NCBI GenBank assembly: GCA_007449985.2
Contig: VIIQ02000043.1
Coordinates: 80,001-144,000 of the forward strand
From: Desmodesmus armatus
Lineage: Eukaryota; Chlorophyta; Chlorophyceae; Sphaeropleales; Scenedesmaceae
Length of the DNA: 64,000 nt
Direction of reading: 5' to 3'
Shown: in pieces, positions 1 through 25,900 of the stretch
How positions within the stretch are numbered: the first letter of the stretch is position 1
Layout of the letters: every line of letters starts with the position of its first letter
The notes under the pieces: generated by a model
The model's input: only the letters and a program-made list of their open reading frames with translations
Databases searched by the model: none
Told to the model about the DNA's origin: nothing
Made by a program: the position numbers and the translations under genes

Positions 1-291
1 CGTACACAGCGACAAGCACCGTGTTGTCTTTGGCAAACAATTGGATCAGTTTCCTGCAATCTACACTCTTAGAAGACATCACCTGCCTTCTTCACGTCGA
101 CATACCTCTTTGCTGATTATGCTGTGAATTGCTGCTACTGTTGTGCCCCCCCCTACCCTCCCCCCCCCCCTCCTCTTACACACAGCCCGAGAAGGGTGCA
201 CGCGGCGATGAGTCCAACCCCAGCCGTTGGTCAGTCTCTGCCGGCCCCATCAAACACCTGCTGTCTTCGCACATACATATCACCAATCATG

Positions 292-336
<45 letters not shown>

Positions 337-384
337 TGTGCCCCCCCCCCTCATCCATTCACCCCCCCCCCCCCCCATACACAG
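1..384 (+). other. Intron (3' part) upstream of the RGG gene
   Basis: No convincing coding exon is seen apart from a copy of the next exon's start at 186-256. Two pyrimidine tracts of C runs, each ending in ACACAG, lie at about 149-185 and 361-384, as expected of algal 3' splice sites. Between them is a (CTG)n tract near 293-328. The 5' exons of the gene presumably lie before base 1. Intron status is inferred from the splice-site look and from the coding frame that begins at 385. Confidence 0.5.
186..256 (+). repeat. Copy of the 5' edge of the RGG-gene exon
   Basis: About 70 bp here match the exon start at 385-452, including the ACACAG acceptor and the peptide DESNPSRWSVSAGP, at a distance of 199 bp. 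The copy has no obvious donor after it and runs into a CTG tract, so it looks like a partial exon duplicate within the intron. Confidence 0.7.
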
Positions 385-2660
385 CCCGAGAGAGGTGCGC
401 GTCGTGACGAGTCCAACCCCAGCCGTTGGTCAGTCTCTGCCGGCCCCACCAATGCAGGAGCAGCAGCACTCATTGCAGCAGGGGAGCCCCTGCCCTGGGA
501 GCAGGAGCAGCAGCAGCAGCAGCAGGAGCAGCAGGAGCAGCAAGGGTTTGGCAGGGGGAGGGGCAGGGGCCGCGGGCGTAGGGGAGGGGAGGGAGGGCGT
601 GGGGAGTGGGGTGGGCGGCAGCAGCAGCGGTGGGAGCAGGATGGGCAGCAGTACGGTCAAACCGCAGCAGCAGTACCAGCAGAGGGGCGGGTTTGACCAG
701 GGCTATGGGGGTGGAGACGGCTGGGAGGGTGGTAGGGGGCGTGGTGGCAGGGGTGGCCGTGGTGGGCGCTTTGGGCAGCAGCAGCAGCAGCAGCAGTTTG
801 GACAGCGGAGTGGGTTTGACCAGTTTGACCAAGGTTATGGGGGTGGCAGGGGGCGTGGTGGGCGCGGGTGGCAGCAGCAGGAACAGCAGCGGAGTGGGTT
901 TGACCAGTTTGACCAAGGATATGGGGTTGGCAGGGGGCGTGGTGGCCGTGGCGGCCGTGGCCGGCAGCAGCAGCAGTTTGAGCAGCGGGATGGGTTTGAC
1001 CAGTTTGACCAAGGATATGGTGGTGGCAGGGGCCGCGGTGGCCGTGGTGGGCGCGGCTGGCAGCAGCAGGAGCAGCAGCAGTGGCGGCAGCAGGATGGGT
1101 TTGACCAGTTTGACCGAGGTTACGGGGGTGGAGACAGCTGGGAAGGAGGCAGGGGTAGAGGCGGCCGTGGCGGGCGCGGCCGGCAGCAGCAGGAGCAGCA
1201 GCAGTTCAGACAGCGGGGTGGGTTTGACCAGACCGACGGGTTTGACCAGTTTGACCAAGGCTATGGGGGTGGCGACAGCTGGGAGGGTGGCAGGGGGCGT
1301 GGCGGCCGTGGCGGGCGCGGCTGGCAGCAGCAGGAGCAGCAGCAATGGCGGCAACAGGATCGGCAGCAGCCGCCGCCAAAGCAGCGGTATGCTGTTGCTG
1401 CTGCTGCCGGCTCTGGAGACGATTGGAATGCAGATGGGGATGCTTCGGGGGGCGAGGGGGGGTTTAGTGAGCAGAACAGAATGAAGCAAATGGATTGGAT
1501 GGGGGAGCTAGGAGGGGACAGGTATAGGGATGACGACATGGGAGATGCAGGGTTTGACTCAGCAGCGAAAGCAGCACCACGTAGCAGCAGCAGGCAGGGT
1601 AGGGATGACTGGGAGGGGGATGTATCAGGGGGTGACGAGGGGTTTGGTGAGCAGAATAGAATGAAGCAGATGGGATGGATGGAAGAGCTAGGAGGCAGTA
1701 GGTACAGGGATGGTGAGGATGGTGGCTCGGATGCAGCAGCAAACCCAGCACCACGCAATGCCGGCCGTCAAGGCAGGGGCAGCAGTGACGACAGCAGCGG
1801 CGGCGGCTGGCAGCAGCAGCAGCAGCCGCGGCAGCAATGGCAGCAGGAGCGGTCGCCGAGTGCGGGGCAGGACGGGGGTACCACCCGAATGCGGCAGCTT
1901 GATTTTATGGGGGCCTTGGGAAGTGACCGATACAGTGATGAAGATGACGCAGTCAACTATGACAGGCTCGAGGGTTTAGACGGCTCCCGGCAGGGTTTAG
2001 GCCCCCAGCAGCAGCAGCAGGGGCGGCCGGTCGGGGGTGGCAAGGACCGTGGGGCGAACATGCAGCAGCAGCTGGGGTTTATGGCTGAGATGGGGTCTGA
2101 CCGTTACTCTGATTCTGAGGAGGGGTTTGAGGCGGCAAAACCGCTGCCGCCCGTGGGGGTAAGGGTTTAGGCAGCAGCGGGGGCGGCAATGCTGGCGGCC
2201 GGGCCAACAGCAGCAGCAGTGTCGACCTCAGCATGCTGTCAGACTTTGCAGATGACTTTGATTTTATCGATGACGGCAGTACGCTGCCACCGCAGAACCC
2301 CAATGCAGGCCGCAGCAACAATGCAGCAGGGGGCCAGGGGCTGGGGTTTAGCAGGGGCAGCCAAAACCCTGGCAGGGCCAGTTACATGGATGAAGACACC
2401 ATGGAGTGGGGCAGGGAGGGTGCTGGCGGGGACGTGTCTATGGGTGGGGATGAGGGAGCAACAGCAGCAAGGCAGGTGCTGCAGGATTGGCAGTCTGAGG
2501 GACAGCAGCAGCAGCAGCGGTACAATGCAGAGGTCAGCACGAGGTCCCAGGAGGGTTTAGGGGCCTCGTTTGAATTTGAGTCTGCTGGGCCGGGTTTAGC
2601 CAGTGCAGATTCTCTGCTGGGCCAGTTGCCGCCGCTGGAGGCAGATCTGGGGGTCAAACC

Positions 2661-2694
<34 letters not shown>

Positions 2695-3014
2695 CCGCCG
2701 CCGGCGGCTGCAGCGGCCGCCAAGCTCAAGAGCAGGGCTGGCACAGCAGCAGGCGCAGCAGGAAGACGGAGGAGGGTGCGGGTGCTGCTGCTCCTGCTGC
2801 TGCTAGCAGTCGGCGCAAGACCAGCACACGGAAGGCAGCAGGGGACACTGCAAAGCAGCGGAAGGGTTCCGCAGCAGCAGCAGCTGAGGGGCCGTTGGAT
2901 GGTTGGGTGGGAGGTGCGGATGCCTCTGATGAGGGTTATGAGGAGGGCTGGGTGGACAGGATGATGGATGATGGGAATGATAGGGCGGGTATTGATGATG
3001 TCATGCGGTCTTGA
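385..3014 (+). CDS. RGG-box, Gln-rich protein (3' part; three frame breaks)
   Basis: The product is a low-complexity, probably RNA-binding protein. After the acceptor at 384 the frame reads PERGARRDESNPSRW, then Gln runs. From about 680 to 1330 come repeated units of the type FDQFDQGYGGGRGRGGRG: RGG boxes, known to bind RNA and to be Arg-methylated. A second repeated module follows four times, ending in a LGxDRYxD motif (about 1478, 1651, 1881, 2053), and then LSMLSDFADDFDFIDD. The basic and acidic C-terminus (RRKTSTRKAAGD...DDVMRS) stops at 3012-3014. Continuity needs three single-base corrections: near 659-661 (AAA, one extra), near 2153-2157 (GGGGG, one missing) and in 2700-2766 (one missing). 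These may be assembly indels or real decay. The start codon lies outside the window. No family name is assigned. Confidence 0.6.
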
Positions 3015-3356
3015 AGCAGCTTGGCTGCTTATGCTGATGGGTTTGTGTGTTGAGCTTTTGGTGGTGGTGGTCACCCTTGGCTGTGTGACAGGTGCTATGC
3101 TGAAGTGTTGCGCTGTTTTGTTGGGTGACTTGGTAATGTCTCAAATGGATGCTCAGCTGACTCAGCTGAATTATGACACTGCAGTGTCATAATTGCTTCA
3201 GATGGGAGTTGGTTCCTTGGGCAAGGGTTGAGATGCAGCGTGGGATGCATTCTATGAAGCGGAGTCAGGGCAGTGTGTGAGCATGATATTTAAAAGATAA
3301 TTCAACAACAAGTCTCGCTGACGGCCACACCCCATGCCATGCTTTGTGACAGTATA
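3015..3356. other. 3' flank of the RGG gene; no gene seen
   Basis: Presumably 3' UTR and spacer. A short inverted repeat around GACACTGCAGTGTC occurs near 3175-3188. No exon with flanking splice sites was seen. Confidence 0.4.
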
Positions 3357-3465
3357 TGGGGGAGTATGTTACATGGACATTTTCGCCAAACAACAATGGC
3401 ATTGCCCACCAGGATCGAGCCAGGTGAACCTCATAAGTTGTCTCCCCTGCGGTGGTTTGCACCAC
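3357..3465 (-). repeat. 109-bp inverted repeat, left arm
   Basis: The reverse complement of this segment matches 8216-8324 over about 109 bases without a visible mismatch. Weaker similarity continues outward (CCGG a few bases beyond the inner edge). One end carries the palindrome GGTGGTTTGCACCACC. The two arms enclose about 4.75 kb containing two putative genes. They could be copies of one dispersed element in opposite orientation or the ends of a larger unit. Confidence 0.85.
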
Positions 3466-3926
3466 CTACACCGGGTTGACCAAAAAAGGCAGGTATATGC
3501 CATCTCGTGATGCAGGCAGCTGCCATAGCTGCCTTGAAAGCTGAAAATGCTTGTGCTGAATGCAGGACTGTTGTTGATACCTTGACAGCACCTGATCTCT
3601 TATCAAGACATGATTACCAGCGACAACCATCGAAGCATCTGCAACCCACAAACATGTCTTTTCCCATAGGCATCAGCAAAGCAAGCAAACTGCAGGTGCA
3701 GCGTCTGCCTATTTGCGGAAAACAGTGCTGCTCATCCGTCACAGTACCAACACAAGCGCAGTTTTGCTGCCAGCGCCGCCACAATCGTGGCCACCAACAG
3801 CAGCAGCATCGAACAACAAACAGCAACGTGACCGTATACAGAAGCTGACAAGACATTGCGGGTTCAAGACAACTGCCAATGGCGAGCCTCGACTGACCGC
3901 GCTAATGTTCACAATGCAGTCCAGCG

Positions 3927-4459
3927 TCAGGGGTTGCTCACTGTTCCCTTCAAGGAGCGAGCAAACGCCAGCACCTGCTTCCTAGCCTGCTGCATTTCTG
4001 GGGGCGTCCCCCTGAAGAACCCCTCCCTTCCAGAAGCTGACCGCAGTTGCAGCAGGATGAATGCCTCGATCTCTTTTGACACCTCGCCTGTGGGGGCGCC
4101 ATCAGGTGCGTCCGGGTCTGCTCCCCACCCCAAGGAGGTGGCTCCATCAGGTAGGCTGTACACCACAGCAAGGATTTTGCTGTCAAGGTTTTGTGCAGCA
4201 AGGGTGGCACTGGATATTTCGCTGCCGATGTCGTAGGTCTGCCCGCCAACTTTGACCACCATGTGCCGCGCATACACAGTGTCCACTGCGCCAGCTGGCT
4301 GTAAGTGAAGGTAACACATCTCCAGTTTCACGTCAGCTGCTACTTCCAGTGTGTCGATCGCATCCATGAATGCTGCACAAGCAGGGATGCAGACGCCACC
4401 TTGTGAGGGCATGCCTGACGCCAGAAACTCGGACTTGATGGTCTGCGCTAGCTTGGCAC
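3927..4459 (-). CDS. Unrecognised protein, terminal exon
   Basis: On the minus strand an open frame runs from an acceptor-like CTTCAG near 4460 to the stop at 3927, reading AKLAQTIKSEFLASGMPSQGG..., then a hydrophilic, non-repetitive body (KVGGQTYDIGSEISSATLAA, QQARKQVLAFARSLKG). The composition is that of a real folded protein, unlike the Gln/Ala shadows elsewhere. The first in-frame Met is at 4412, but the frame stays open upstream to the acceptor, so an earlier exon is likely; a candidate frame upstream (GKSKGSTKPIQQQPTQR, about 4500-4560) is plausible but not proven. No domain is recognised. Confidence 0.5.
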
Positions 4460-5584
4460 ATGCACCTGAAGTGTGAACGTTGCTGGAGAAGACTGATCAG
4501 CGGTTCGCTGTGTGGGCTGCTGCTGAATGGGTTTGGTGCTGCCTTTGCTTTTGCCCCAGTTGCTGCCCCACTGGCGAGCCTGTGGGGGTGTCACCAATGT
4601 TCTGTGCAGAGGCCTTGGACGACTACTGCAAATGCTGTTCATAGTGCTGTCCAGGAACGAAACCGATTTATACATCGTATATATGGATCCTTGACAGCAT
4701 GGGGAAGAGTCAGAATGAGATTGGGTGGGGTTAGCTCTTGGGTTCAAGTGTTGTGCCAGAGAGAAAAGCAAACCGCACACGTTCCTTAATTGCAAGGTAC
4801 CTGCAACATTTCAGGCCAGTTTCAGTCTACGCATCCTTGGTGTTCATCAGATCACCTGGTTCCGACAGCTTCTCAACATCATCGGCTGCAGCAACAGGCG
4901 CTGCAGGGTGCTTGCTGGTGAGTGGCGATAGAAACATGCGTCACAACCTCTGCGCCTGTGTGCGTGCAAGGATACTTCACCATGGCATGGACTGCCTTGC
5001 CCGCCATGGCTAGTGTGTGGGCGTAGACAGTCTATCATGTACTGCGCGCAACCGTTGCGCTTGAAGTTAGTGGTGCATGGCATGCCGGCAGTGCGGCAGA
5101 TGAATCTGCGGAAGCCTCAGATGGCAGTGATGGTTTTCCTGCAGCAACTCACAAACAACGCAATGCATGCTTGTCCTGTGTGTGCAGACCATCTTGAAGT
5201 TTCACTATATCTCTGAAGAAGGCCCTGTGCACGACCTGCGGCCAGTGAGTGTTGTAGGATCCTGTGCAGCAGGCACTGAATGCAGTGACAGCAGCAGTGT
5301 GCGGTAGATACTGTTTATGAGCATGCTGCGGGAAACAGACTGCATCCTGTGGGCTCGATCATACAAACAAACTTGATCAGCTATCACATTCCAAGGCAGG
5401 CCATGTTATGTCATGGCCCTTGCGTGCAAGCCATGCCTCATGCACGGCAACAGCCTACCAAAGGAGGCCAGGGTCCTGCTGTTATCAGTGCCAATACAAC
5501 TCAGTCCCCCACGTAAACGACCTTGAGGCTGATCGCTGTTGCTTTTGTCTGCCAATGCACTGCAGGCTGGAGGCACCAGCAACC
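4460..5584. other. Intergenic or intron sequence; no confident gene
   Basis: This stretch may hold upstream exons of the minus-strand gene and the 5' part of the plus-strand gene that follows. No exon with matching splice sites and a convincing peptide was identified. A CTGCAG acceptor-like site lies at 5561-5566, just before the start codon chosen for the next gene. Confidence 0.35.
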
Positions 5585-6259
5585 ATGTTCATGCCGTTTG
5601 CAGAGCACCCTCCATGCATGACCTCCGAGCGCGACTACATCTGCCCAGACACGTCCCCAGAAGAGAGCATTTTGTGGGGCTCTTCATCGGCATCAGCTGC
5701 TGTTGACCCATCAAGCACACAGGACCCCAGCCCTGACACCCCCACAAGCAGTGCCACAATCGTAAGCGATGCCACCACAGCAGCTGCAGCAGCATGTGTT
5801 GGCATGCACAGCAGTGAGTATGCCAGCCAGTACGGCCTTGCTTGGAGCACACCCGACGGGTCAGCACGCGCCAATGCAGTACACACCAGCAGCAGCAGCC
5901 TAGCATCAGGACAAGGACCTGCTGCAGCTGCTGGTGCTGCTAGCAGCAACAGCAGCAGCAGCAGCACAAGCAGCAGCCGCTGCCACAGCACCAGCAAACA
6001 GGTCATGGCTATCACGTCAGCAGCAGCACCAGGCACAGCCAAGGCCGTCAAGAGGAGCAGCACAAGGCACAACGCCAAGCTGGGCCCTAAGCGCCTGCCC
6101 CTCAAGAAGAGAGGCAGCAGCAAGAGGGCCAACAAGCCAGAGAGGAGCAGCGCGCCGCCTGCTGCCACCAAGACGCGCACACCGACTGACAAGCCTGGTG
6201 TCTACAAGCTGCGCTCTAGTGGCCGGTACAACGTGGTGCTGAGTGTCGGCACCAAGAAG
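5585..6259 (+). CDS. Ser/Ala-rich basic protein with a possible AP2-like strand motif (exon)
   Basis: The open frame from ATG 5585 gives 225 codons to a strong donor (AAG|GTGAGT at 6260), phase 0. The N-terminus is Pro/Ser/Thr-rich, followed by poly-Ser and a Lys/Arg-rich stretch (LGPKRLPLKKRGSSKRANK) that could be a nuclear localisation signal. It ends with KPGVYKLRSSGRYNVVLSVG, which resembles the first beta strands of plant AP2/ERF DNA-binding domains; the following YLGxF segment was not found in a next exon, so this is only a hint. An acceptor-like CTGCAG at 5566 allows an upstream exon, in which case the frame may extend to the left. Confidence 0.5.
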
Positions 6260-7002
6260 GTGAGTGCGCCGGGCCACGGCAGCCTGGCTTCCTTGAAGGA
6301 AGCTTCCACTGCATCTGGGCTGTGCAGCTGCAACATGACAATCTTCAGATCATCATTGATAGTACCAAAAAAACAGGCCACCTTGATTTGTTGTGTATGC
6401 TGAGCCCCTGGCATGCTTGTGGCCACACCTCATAGGCTGCACAGTGGTTCCATGGCAAAGTTTGCGCCTTGCAAAGTGCAGGATTAGTGACTTTTTGGTA
6501 GTGCTTACTGCCCCTATAGGGGCAGGTGGACCCCAAAAGCAACTGCACCAACTTTCCGATCCTGCTGCTGCCCTTTGACTGCTGCAGCTGCTGGGACTGG
6601 GGACCTTTGACACCTTGGAACAAGCAGGGGCAAGGTGTGATGTAGGGCATGCATTCCTGGGTGAGTCCCTGGAGAGGTACCTTTTTCAGGTCGTCCAAAC
6701 ACATTGAGATGCTTCAGTTCACCCTGCAAACACAGAGTTACATAGACATAGGACGATGTAGCCCTGCCGCTGACACGACATGATGGGTCACGGTTTAACG
6801 TCAGTAAAGCAGCCGCTGGCAGTGTGAGAAAAGGCTTTGGCATTTCACAAGGGGGTCCCATGAAGGTCGATGCAGTACACTTGCAACCCTGAGTTTTGCA
6901 GAATGCAACGTCGCATGCAGTTTGAGATGAATCATGCTGCCTGTCTCTGTCAACTGCCATTCAAGGCTTGGTGCTGATCACCTTATGCACTGCAACGCAG
7001 AT

Positions 7003-7248
7003 GCCTTGAAGACCACTGCCGAACTTGGAGGCACCGACCACAAGCTGCTGCTGCTGTGGGGTATCACTGCTGCGGGTATCAACAACCTGGCGGCACGGGC
7101 AACAGCGCTCAAGGTGCCAGTGCTAAAGCACCTGCCAGCCTGCAAGCTGTACAAGGGCGCGGCCAAGCAGCAGCCCTGCTTCGCAGTCCGCCTGTCTGCA
7201 GGCCTGCTGGAGGTGCTGCCTGTGTGCGGCGGCTGTGCTGGCCACTGA
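7003..7248 (+). CDS. Unrecognised terminal exon
   Basis: After the acceptor GCAACGCAG (to 7000) the frame reads ALKTTAELGGTDHKLLLLWG and continues, non-repetitive, to GLLEVLPVCGGCAGH and a stop at 7246-7248. It may be the last exon of the gene starting at 5585, but direct joining to the donor at 6260 is out of phase, so a middle exon or a different gene is needed. No domain is recognised. The last 30 or so bases are copied downstream at about 7450-7490. Confidence 0.4.
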   Translation, partial: ALKTTAELGGTDHKLLLLWGITAAGINNLAARATALKVPVLKHLPACKLYKGAAKQQPCFAVRLSAGLLEVLPVCGGCAGH

Positions 7249-8215
7249 GCACTGATCACTGGAGGTGATGTAATTACATCGTGCCGGCTGTGCGGGCTGT
7301 TGGTTGGTTTGTTGAAGCGGTGTTCTGGTCTGCGTCTTCCCATGAGATGCCATCTGATGGCATAAGCAACAGTCTGAGAGTTGTGGTGTCTTTGTTGCAT
7401 CAGTTGAGGGTGCAGTGGTTTGATTTTGTCGGCGCTCTGCGGAGCAAGCTGCAGGGTGCTGCCGGTGTGCGGCGGCTGTGCTGGCCACTGACTATACTCA
7501 GTACATGCTGAAGTCTTGAGGTGCTTGATCGTGACGACACACACTGCTGTGTGGGCTGCAGACAAGTGGCTCAAGCTGTTTTTTGGGCTAGGTTTGAAGA
7601 CTTGATGGGAGCGCTATACTGTTGGCAGCAGAGCTGCCGCCCGCTCCCTCGGGGGGTTGTCGTCGCTTCAACTGGAGTACTAGTGGCAGTGGTTGGTCTG
7701 CTCAGCCTGAGCGGTGTAGGGAGTAGGGTGCACCACGTGGTTGAGAGTGGAGGCATGCTGTTGTGGGTGGCATTGCTCCTGAGTACCAGCCAGGATGCAG
7801 CAGCAGCAGTGCTCTTGTAGGTCAGTGTCAACCCCAAATCTTTGGTTGATGGTCTGCCATCATGGCATGATGGGTGCGGGGCGCCGTTGCCATCAGCGGC
7901 TGTTCATGTTGTGTGTTGTGGAGTTGTAATGAGCTGCCTGGGACACGCAGAGTCTGGATTCTTGCTAAAACCACCGTGGATGCCCTCAGGGCATCTCAGG
8001 CTAAAATAGTCTGCCATGCTGCCGTGCTGAGCAGTGCCCAGCCTGGTGAGTCACCAGTGGTGACATTGATAGAACATCTAACGCCCAGGTGACGTCAGTG
8101 CGGCATCGACCTCTGTTTTTTGGGCGGGGGTGGGGTGGCTGGCTGGGATTGGTATGTGCTCTGTGCAAAATCCCTCCACACCCACTATGGCATGCGTTAT
8201 ATGCCCGGCATATAA
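7249..8215. other. 3' flank with a copied exon end; no gene seen
   Basis: At about 7450-7490 a 38-bp stretch nearly repeats the end of the preceding coding exon (GTGCGGCGGCTGTGCTGG then CCACTGA). The rest shows no exon that can be supported. Confidence 0.45.
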
Positions 8216-8324
8216 GTGGTGCAAACCACCGCAGGGGAGACAACTTATGAGGTTCACCTGGCTCGATCCTGGTGGGCAATGCCATTGTTGTTTGGCGAAA
8301 ATGTCCATGTAACATACTCCCCCA
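8216..8324 (+). repeat. 109-bp inverted repeat, right arm
   Basis: This is the mate of 3357-3465 in opposite orientation, identical as far as can be read. An inner segment GGCTCGATCC is close to, but one base short of, an RNA polymerase III B box (GGTTCGANNCC); no matching A box was identified. Confidence 0.85.
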
Positions 8325-8940
8325 ATATAAGGCTTAGGCTAAGCATTTCTTGTACCCCATGCATCCTGTACCCATCAAGGGCAGTGAGCGACCACTCTGT
8401 GCCCCACTCTGTGTCATGGGCCGTAAGGCCATGGCAGGTGCCACATGATGCAGCCCATAAGCTCAAAGTTCAAGTACAGTCTGGTGCAGATGCACCAGTT
8501 GGCAGTTCAAACCACCAACTTGAGAGTGACGTTACAATCCAAGGTATCTGCGGAAAACATACTACATGCTCCGCGTGCGTGAAGTTTGTTTGGAACAGCT
8601 ACGGTCATGGTGATCGGCATTGCCAAGCGCCAGTCCCTTGAAGTCGCTCGCCCGTTTCGACAAATAGCTACTGCTGCCAACGAAGCGTACATAGTGACGC
8701 CGTCGAGCGAACCCTTACATTATTGTTGATACGTACTAAGCATTACTGGAAGCGCGCCGGAGCATTCAAGGTACCGAGGCAAAGGCCGGAAAGCTTGATC
8801 AATATTGATGCTGCTGCACCAAATTGCAGGGCCGTGGCCTGCTGCCTGCCTTGGACATGCTGGACACAGCTTCATATGATACACATATCACGGTTTAACT
8901 TCCATGCATGTGCTCTGCGTTCCTGCTGCACAGCAGACAA
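8325..8940. other. Spacer upstream of the F-box/LRR gene
   Basis: No supported gene. It presumably contains the promoter and 5' UTR of the gene starting at 8941. No clear TATA box was assigned. Confidence 0.35.
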
Positions 8941-20390
<11,450 letters not shown>

Positions 20391-22059
20391 ACTGGACCGC
20401 GGCCAGGAACACAAGGCGCCATGCATGCCCTTCACACCCCAAGGTTGTGGTGGAAGCCAAGCGGCAGACAGTCAGCCCGGCTGTTGCACTCGGAGTGCGC
20501 TGCATCATGCACTGAGTCAGTCAGAAATGGCCTGGCCGCCAGGTTGTGCTGTAGTGGTTTCAGTGGGACTATGTGCAGGTAAACACTTCGAGTTGTGATC
20601 GTTGGTGTTGTTGTGCAGTGTCTATCCATGTAAAACCCTCTTGCCTGCTGGCACACTACTGGTGGCCAGTCAGTGAAATGAGAGGTAGGTAATCGCGGTG
20701 GCTTTTTTTATGGTCTTGGTGGCATGTTTTGTGTCAGCTGGTTGTCTGTTTGCTTTTTGTAATGCGTATTGGGGTACACTGTAAGGTTTATTGTTACCAC
20801 CACTGTGGTATGTGCCTGCCCTTGTTTGGAAGACTGGTTGGGTCACATGACAAGATCTACCCCTATGTTGTAGAAGCCAGGGTCTTCGTTCTCCCCACAC
20901 ATACAAGATCCCAGCGCAAGGCATAGCGCTCTGGTTTTGATGTATCGAAAATACTTCAATTCATGCTTGGCAGCACAATCAGTGCAGCCAATGTATCGAA
21001 AATACTGGGCCTGTGGGGCTTGGGGGGGGGGGGGGGGGTGAGGGGGTACCCCCTCACCGGTGGGGGGGGGGGGGGGGGGTGAGTAGGGTGGGTGGGTGGG
21101 TTGGTGCTGGCAGTAACTCCCAGGGCTTTCACAAGGGTGTGGTGCATGCGCAAGCTGATTGTAAATGTAAACAACAGATTGACCAAAACCACCACCACAC
21201 TGCTCACTTCGCCGGCCAATCATGCACTGGGCTGCTCTTGCAACTGTACATGAATGTGATGCTTGCAACTGAGGCTTTGTTGCTGCTGGACTGCTGTGTA
21301 CTTGGCGCAGGGGCATGTCCCCAACTGCTGCCTGTATCTGTGGCTGCCTGTGTCTTGCAGGTTTATTGGGGGGGAGGTTGTTACAAGTAGATGTGTTGCA
21401 TCTGGCGCTGCTTGCAAACTGGCTTGCCTTGAAGTGCTATTCTGAAGTATGCTGTTGCTACTGTTGGCTGCGCTGACCTGGGAAAGCTGTGTAGCATTTT
21501 GCGTGGGATTGCCCCCGCTGCACCAGCGCTGCGCAGCTGCATCTGTGCTGTGACACCCCCCCCCCCCCCCCCCCCACACACACACAGACCATTCAAGCCA
21601 CGACACAGTAAGATGGGTGGCAGCATGAGTGTGGTTGCCTAACAGAGTGTGTGAAATGGTCAGACTAGATGGGAAGGGCACCTGGGCAGGGTGCTTACTA
21701 TGAAGGAGGCAGCTCACTTTCTTCCCTGGTCACACATGACAGACCGGCCTCAGTGTACGGGTTTGCATCCACAACTTGCAGGTCTATCACGTACCACGAA
21801 TCCATTGTTCATTTCACTGAACCTAGTTCGACAGCAGCGTTCCTGCCCTCATCACTGGACTTGCGATCTGATTGCTGTCGCTGTTGTTTGGACAAAGCAA
21901 GCCGTGCAGCACTTCTTTTTCTGCACCTGCTATTCAAACTAGGTCTTCCGAAAGCTTTCACATACCTCTCGACCCTCTGCAGCAAGAAGTAGCCAAAAGG
22001 CAGCAGCTGCTGCTGTCAGTGGGTCGGTGTAGCAGCTGGGCAGCTTTGCAGCAGGCAGC
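20391..22059. other. Intergenic region with direct repeats and homopolymers
   Basis: No supported gene. GTATCGAAAATACT occurs twice (near 20942 and 20994). Long G runs lie at about 21022-21040 and 21062-21080 and a long C run at about 21547-21575. The stretch before 22060 should hold the promoter of the snRNP gene. Confidence 0.5.
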
Positions 22060-25158
<3,099 letters not shown>

Positions 25159-25900
25159 CCTGGCTGCTGTGACGGGGATGCAGAGCTTGTGGACTCGTCT
25201 GGCCAAGAAAAGCTGTGATGATCAGCTATGCAAAGCATCAATTTGGCCTGGCTGCTGTGGCGGTCTGTGATTCAGGAGCTGCATGGCTTGGGGAGTCGTC
25301 TGGCCAGGAAAAGCTGTGCTGCTCAGCTATGCCAAGCAGTAGCTTAGCGGGGCTGCTGTGGCTGTGGGGTTGGGGAGCGGGGGCTGCTGTGTGTGAGGGG
25401 GCTTATGGTGTTATGGCAGGCAGGCGGGTTGTGGGCAGCCTGGCTGCTTCGGGCCCATGGCTGGGCTGCAGGAGTTTTGCAGTCTTCAGGACAGGGGAAG
25501 TGATGGTGCTCAGCTATGCCAAGCAGTAGTGAGTCTGGCGACGCGTGGCGGCAGCAGTGCTTTGCACAGGCAGAGATGCCTCTCCTGTGCCAAGCAGTAC
25601 TGAGCGGTACTGCGGCTGTGGGGGCGGGAGCCCATGCTGCATACTGGCAACGAGTCTGAGCTGAGCTAAGCAGTAGTGAGCTTGGCAGTTTGTGAAGCGG
25701 GACCGCGCGTAGTTGCGGCTGTTGTGTGGCACATATGCTGAGATGTGTCAGGGGCTGAGCCTGCAGTCTGCAGCCAGTACGTGATGACCAACTTCAGAGT
25801 CTCTGCTGCTGCCTGCTGTGGCTGGTTGGGGTGTGGGTTGTGAATGGAAGAGTGCGCAGCTATGCCCAGCAGTATCAAGGCTGCCTGCTGTGGCCAGAGC
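25159..25900 (+). repeat. Repeated copies of the snRNP stop-codon region in the 3' flank
   Basis: CAGCTATGCAAAGCAGTAG ends the gene. Near-copies recur at about 25221, 25324, 25509, 25589, 25662 and 25857. Some carry neighbouring text (CTGGCTGCTGTG, TCGTCTGGCCA), so the duplicated unit is about 80-100 bp. No gene is seen here. Confidence 0.75.

Noticed and set aside
470..1489. Long minus-strand open frame opposite the RGG gene
   Set aside because: It is Leu/Pro/Ala/Thr-rich only because it is the antisense of Gln/Gly codons; no splice sites or non-repetitive core.
8216..8324. tRNA-derived SINE reading of the 109-bp repeat
   Set aside because: GGCTCGATCC is one base short of a B box, and no A box or tail was found; not enough to call.
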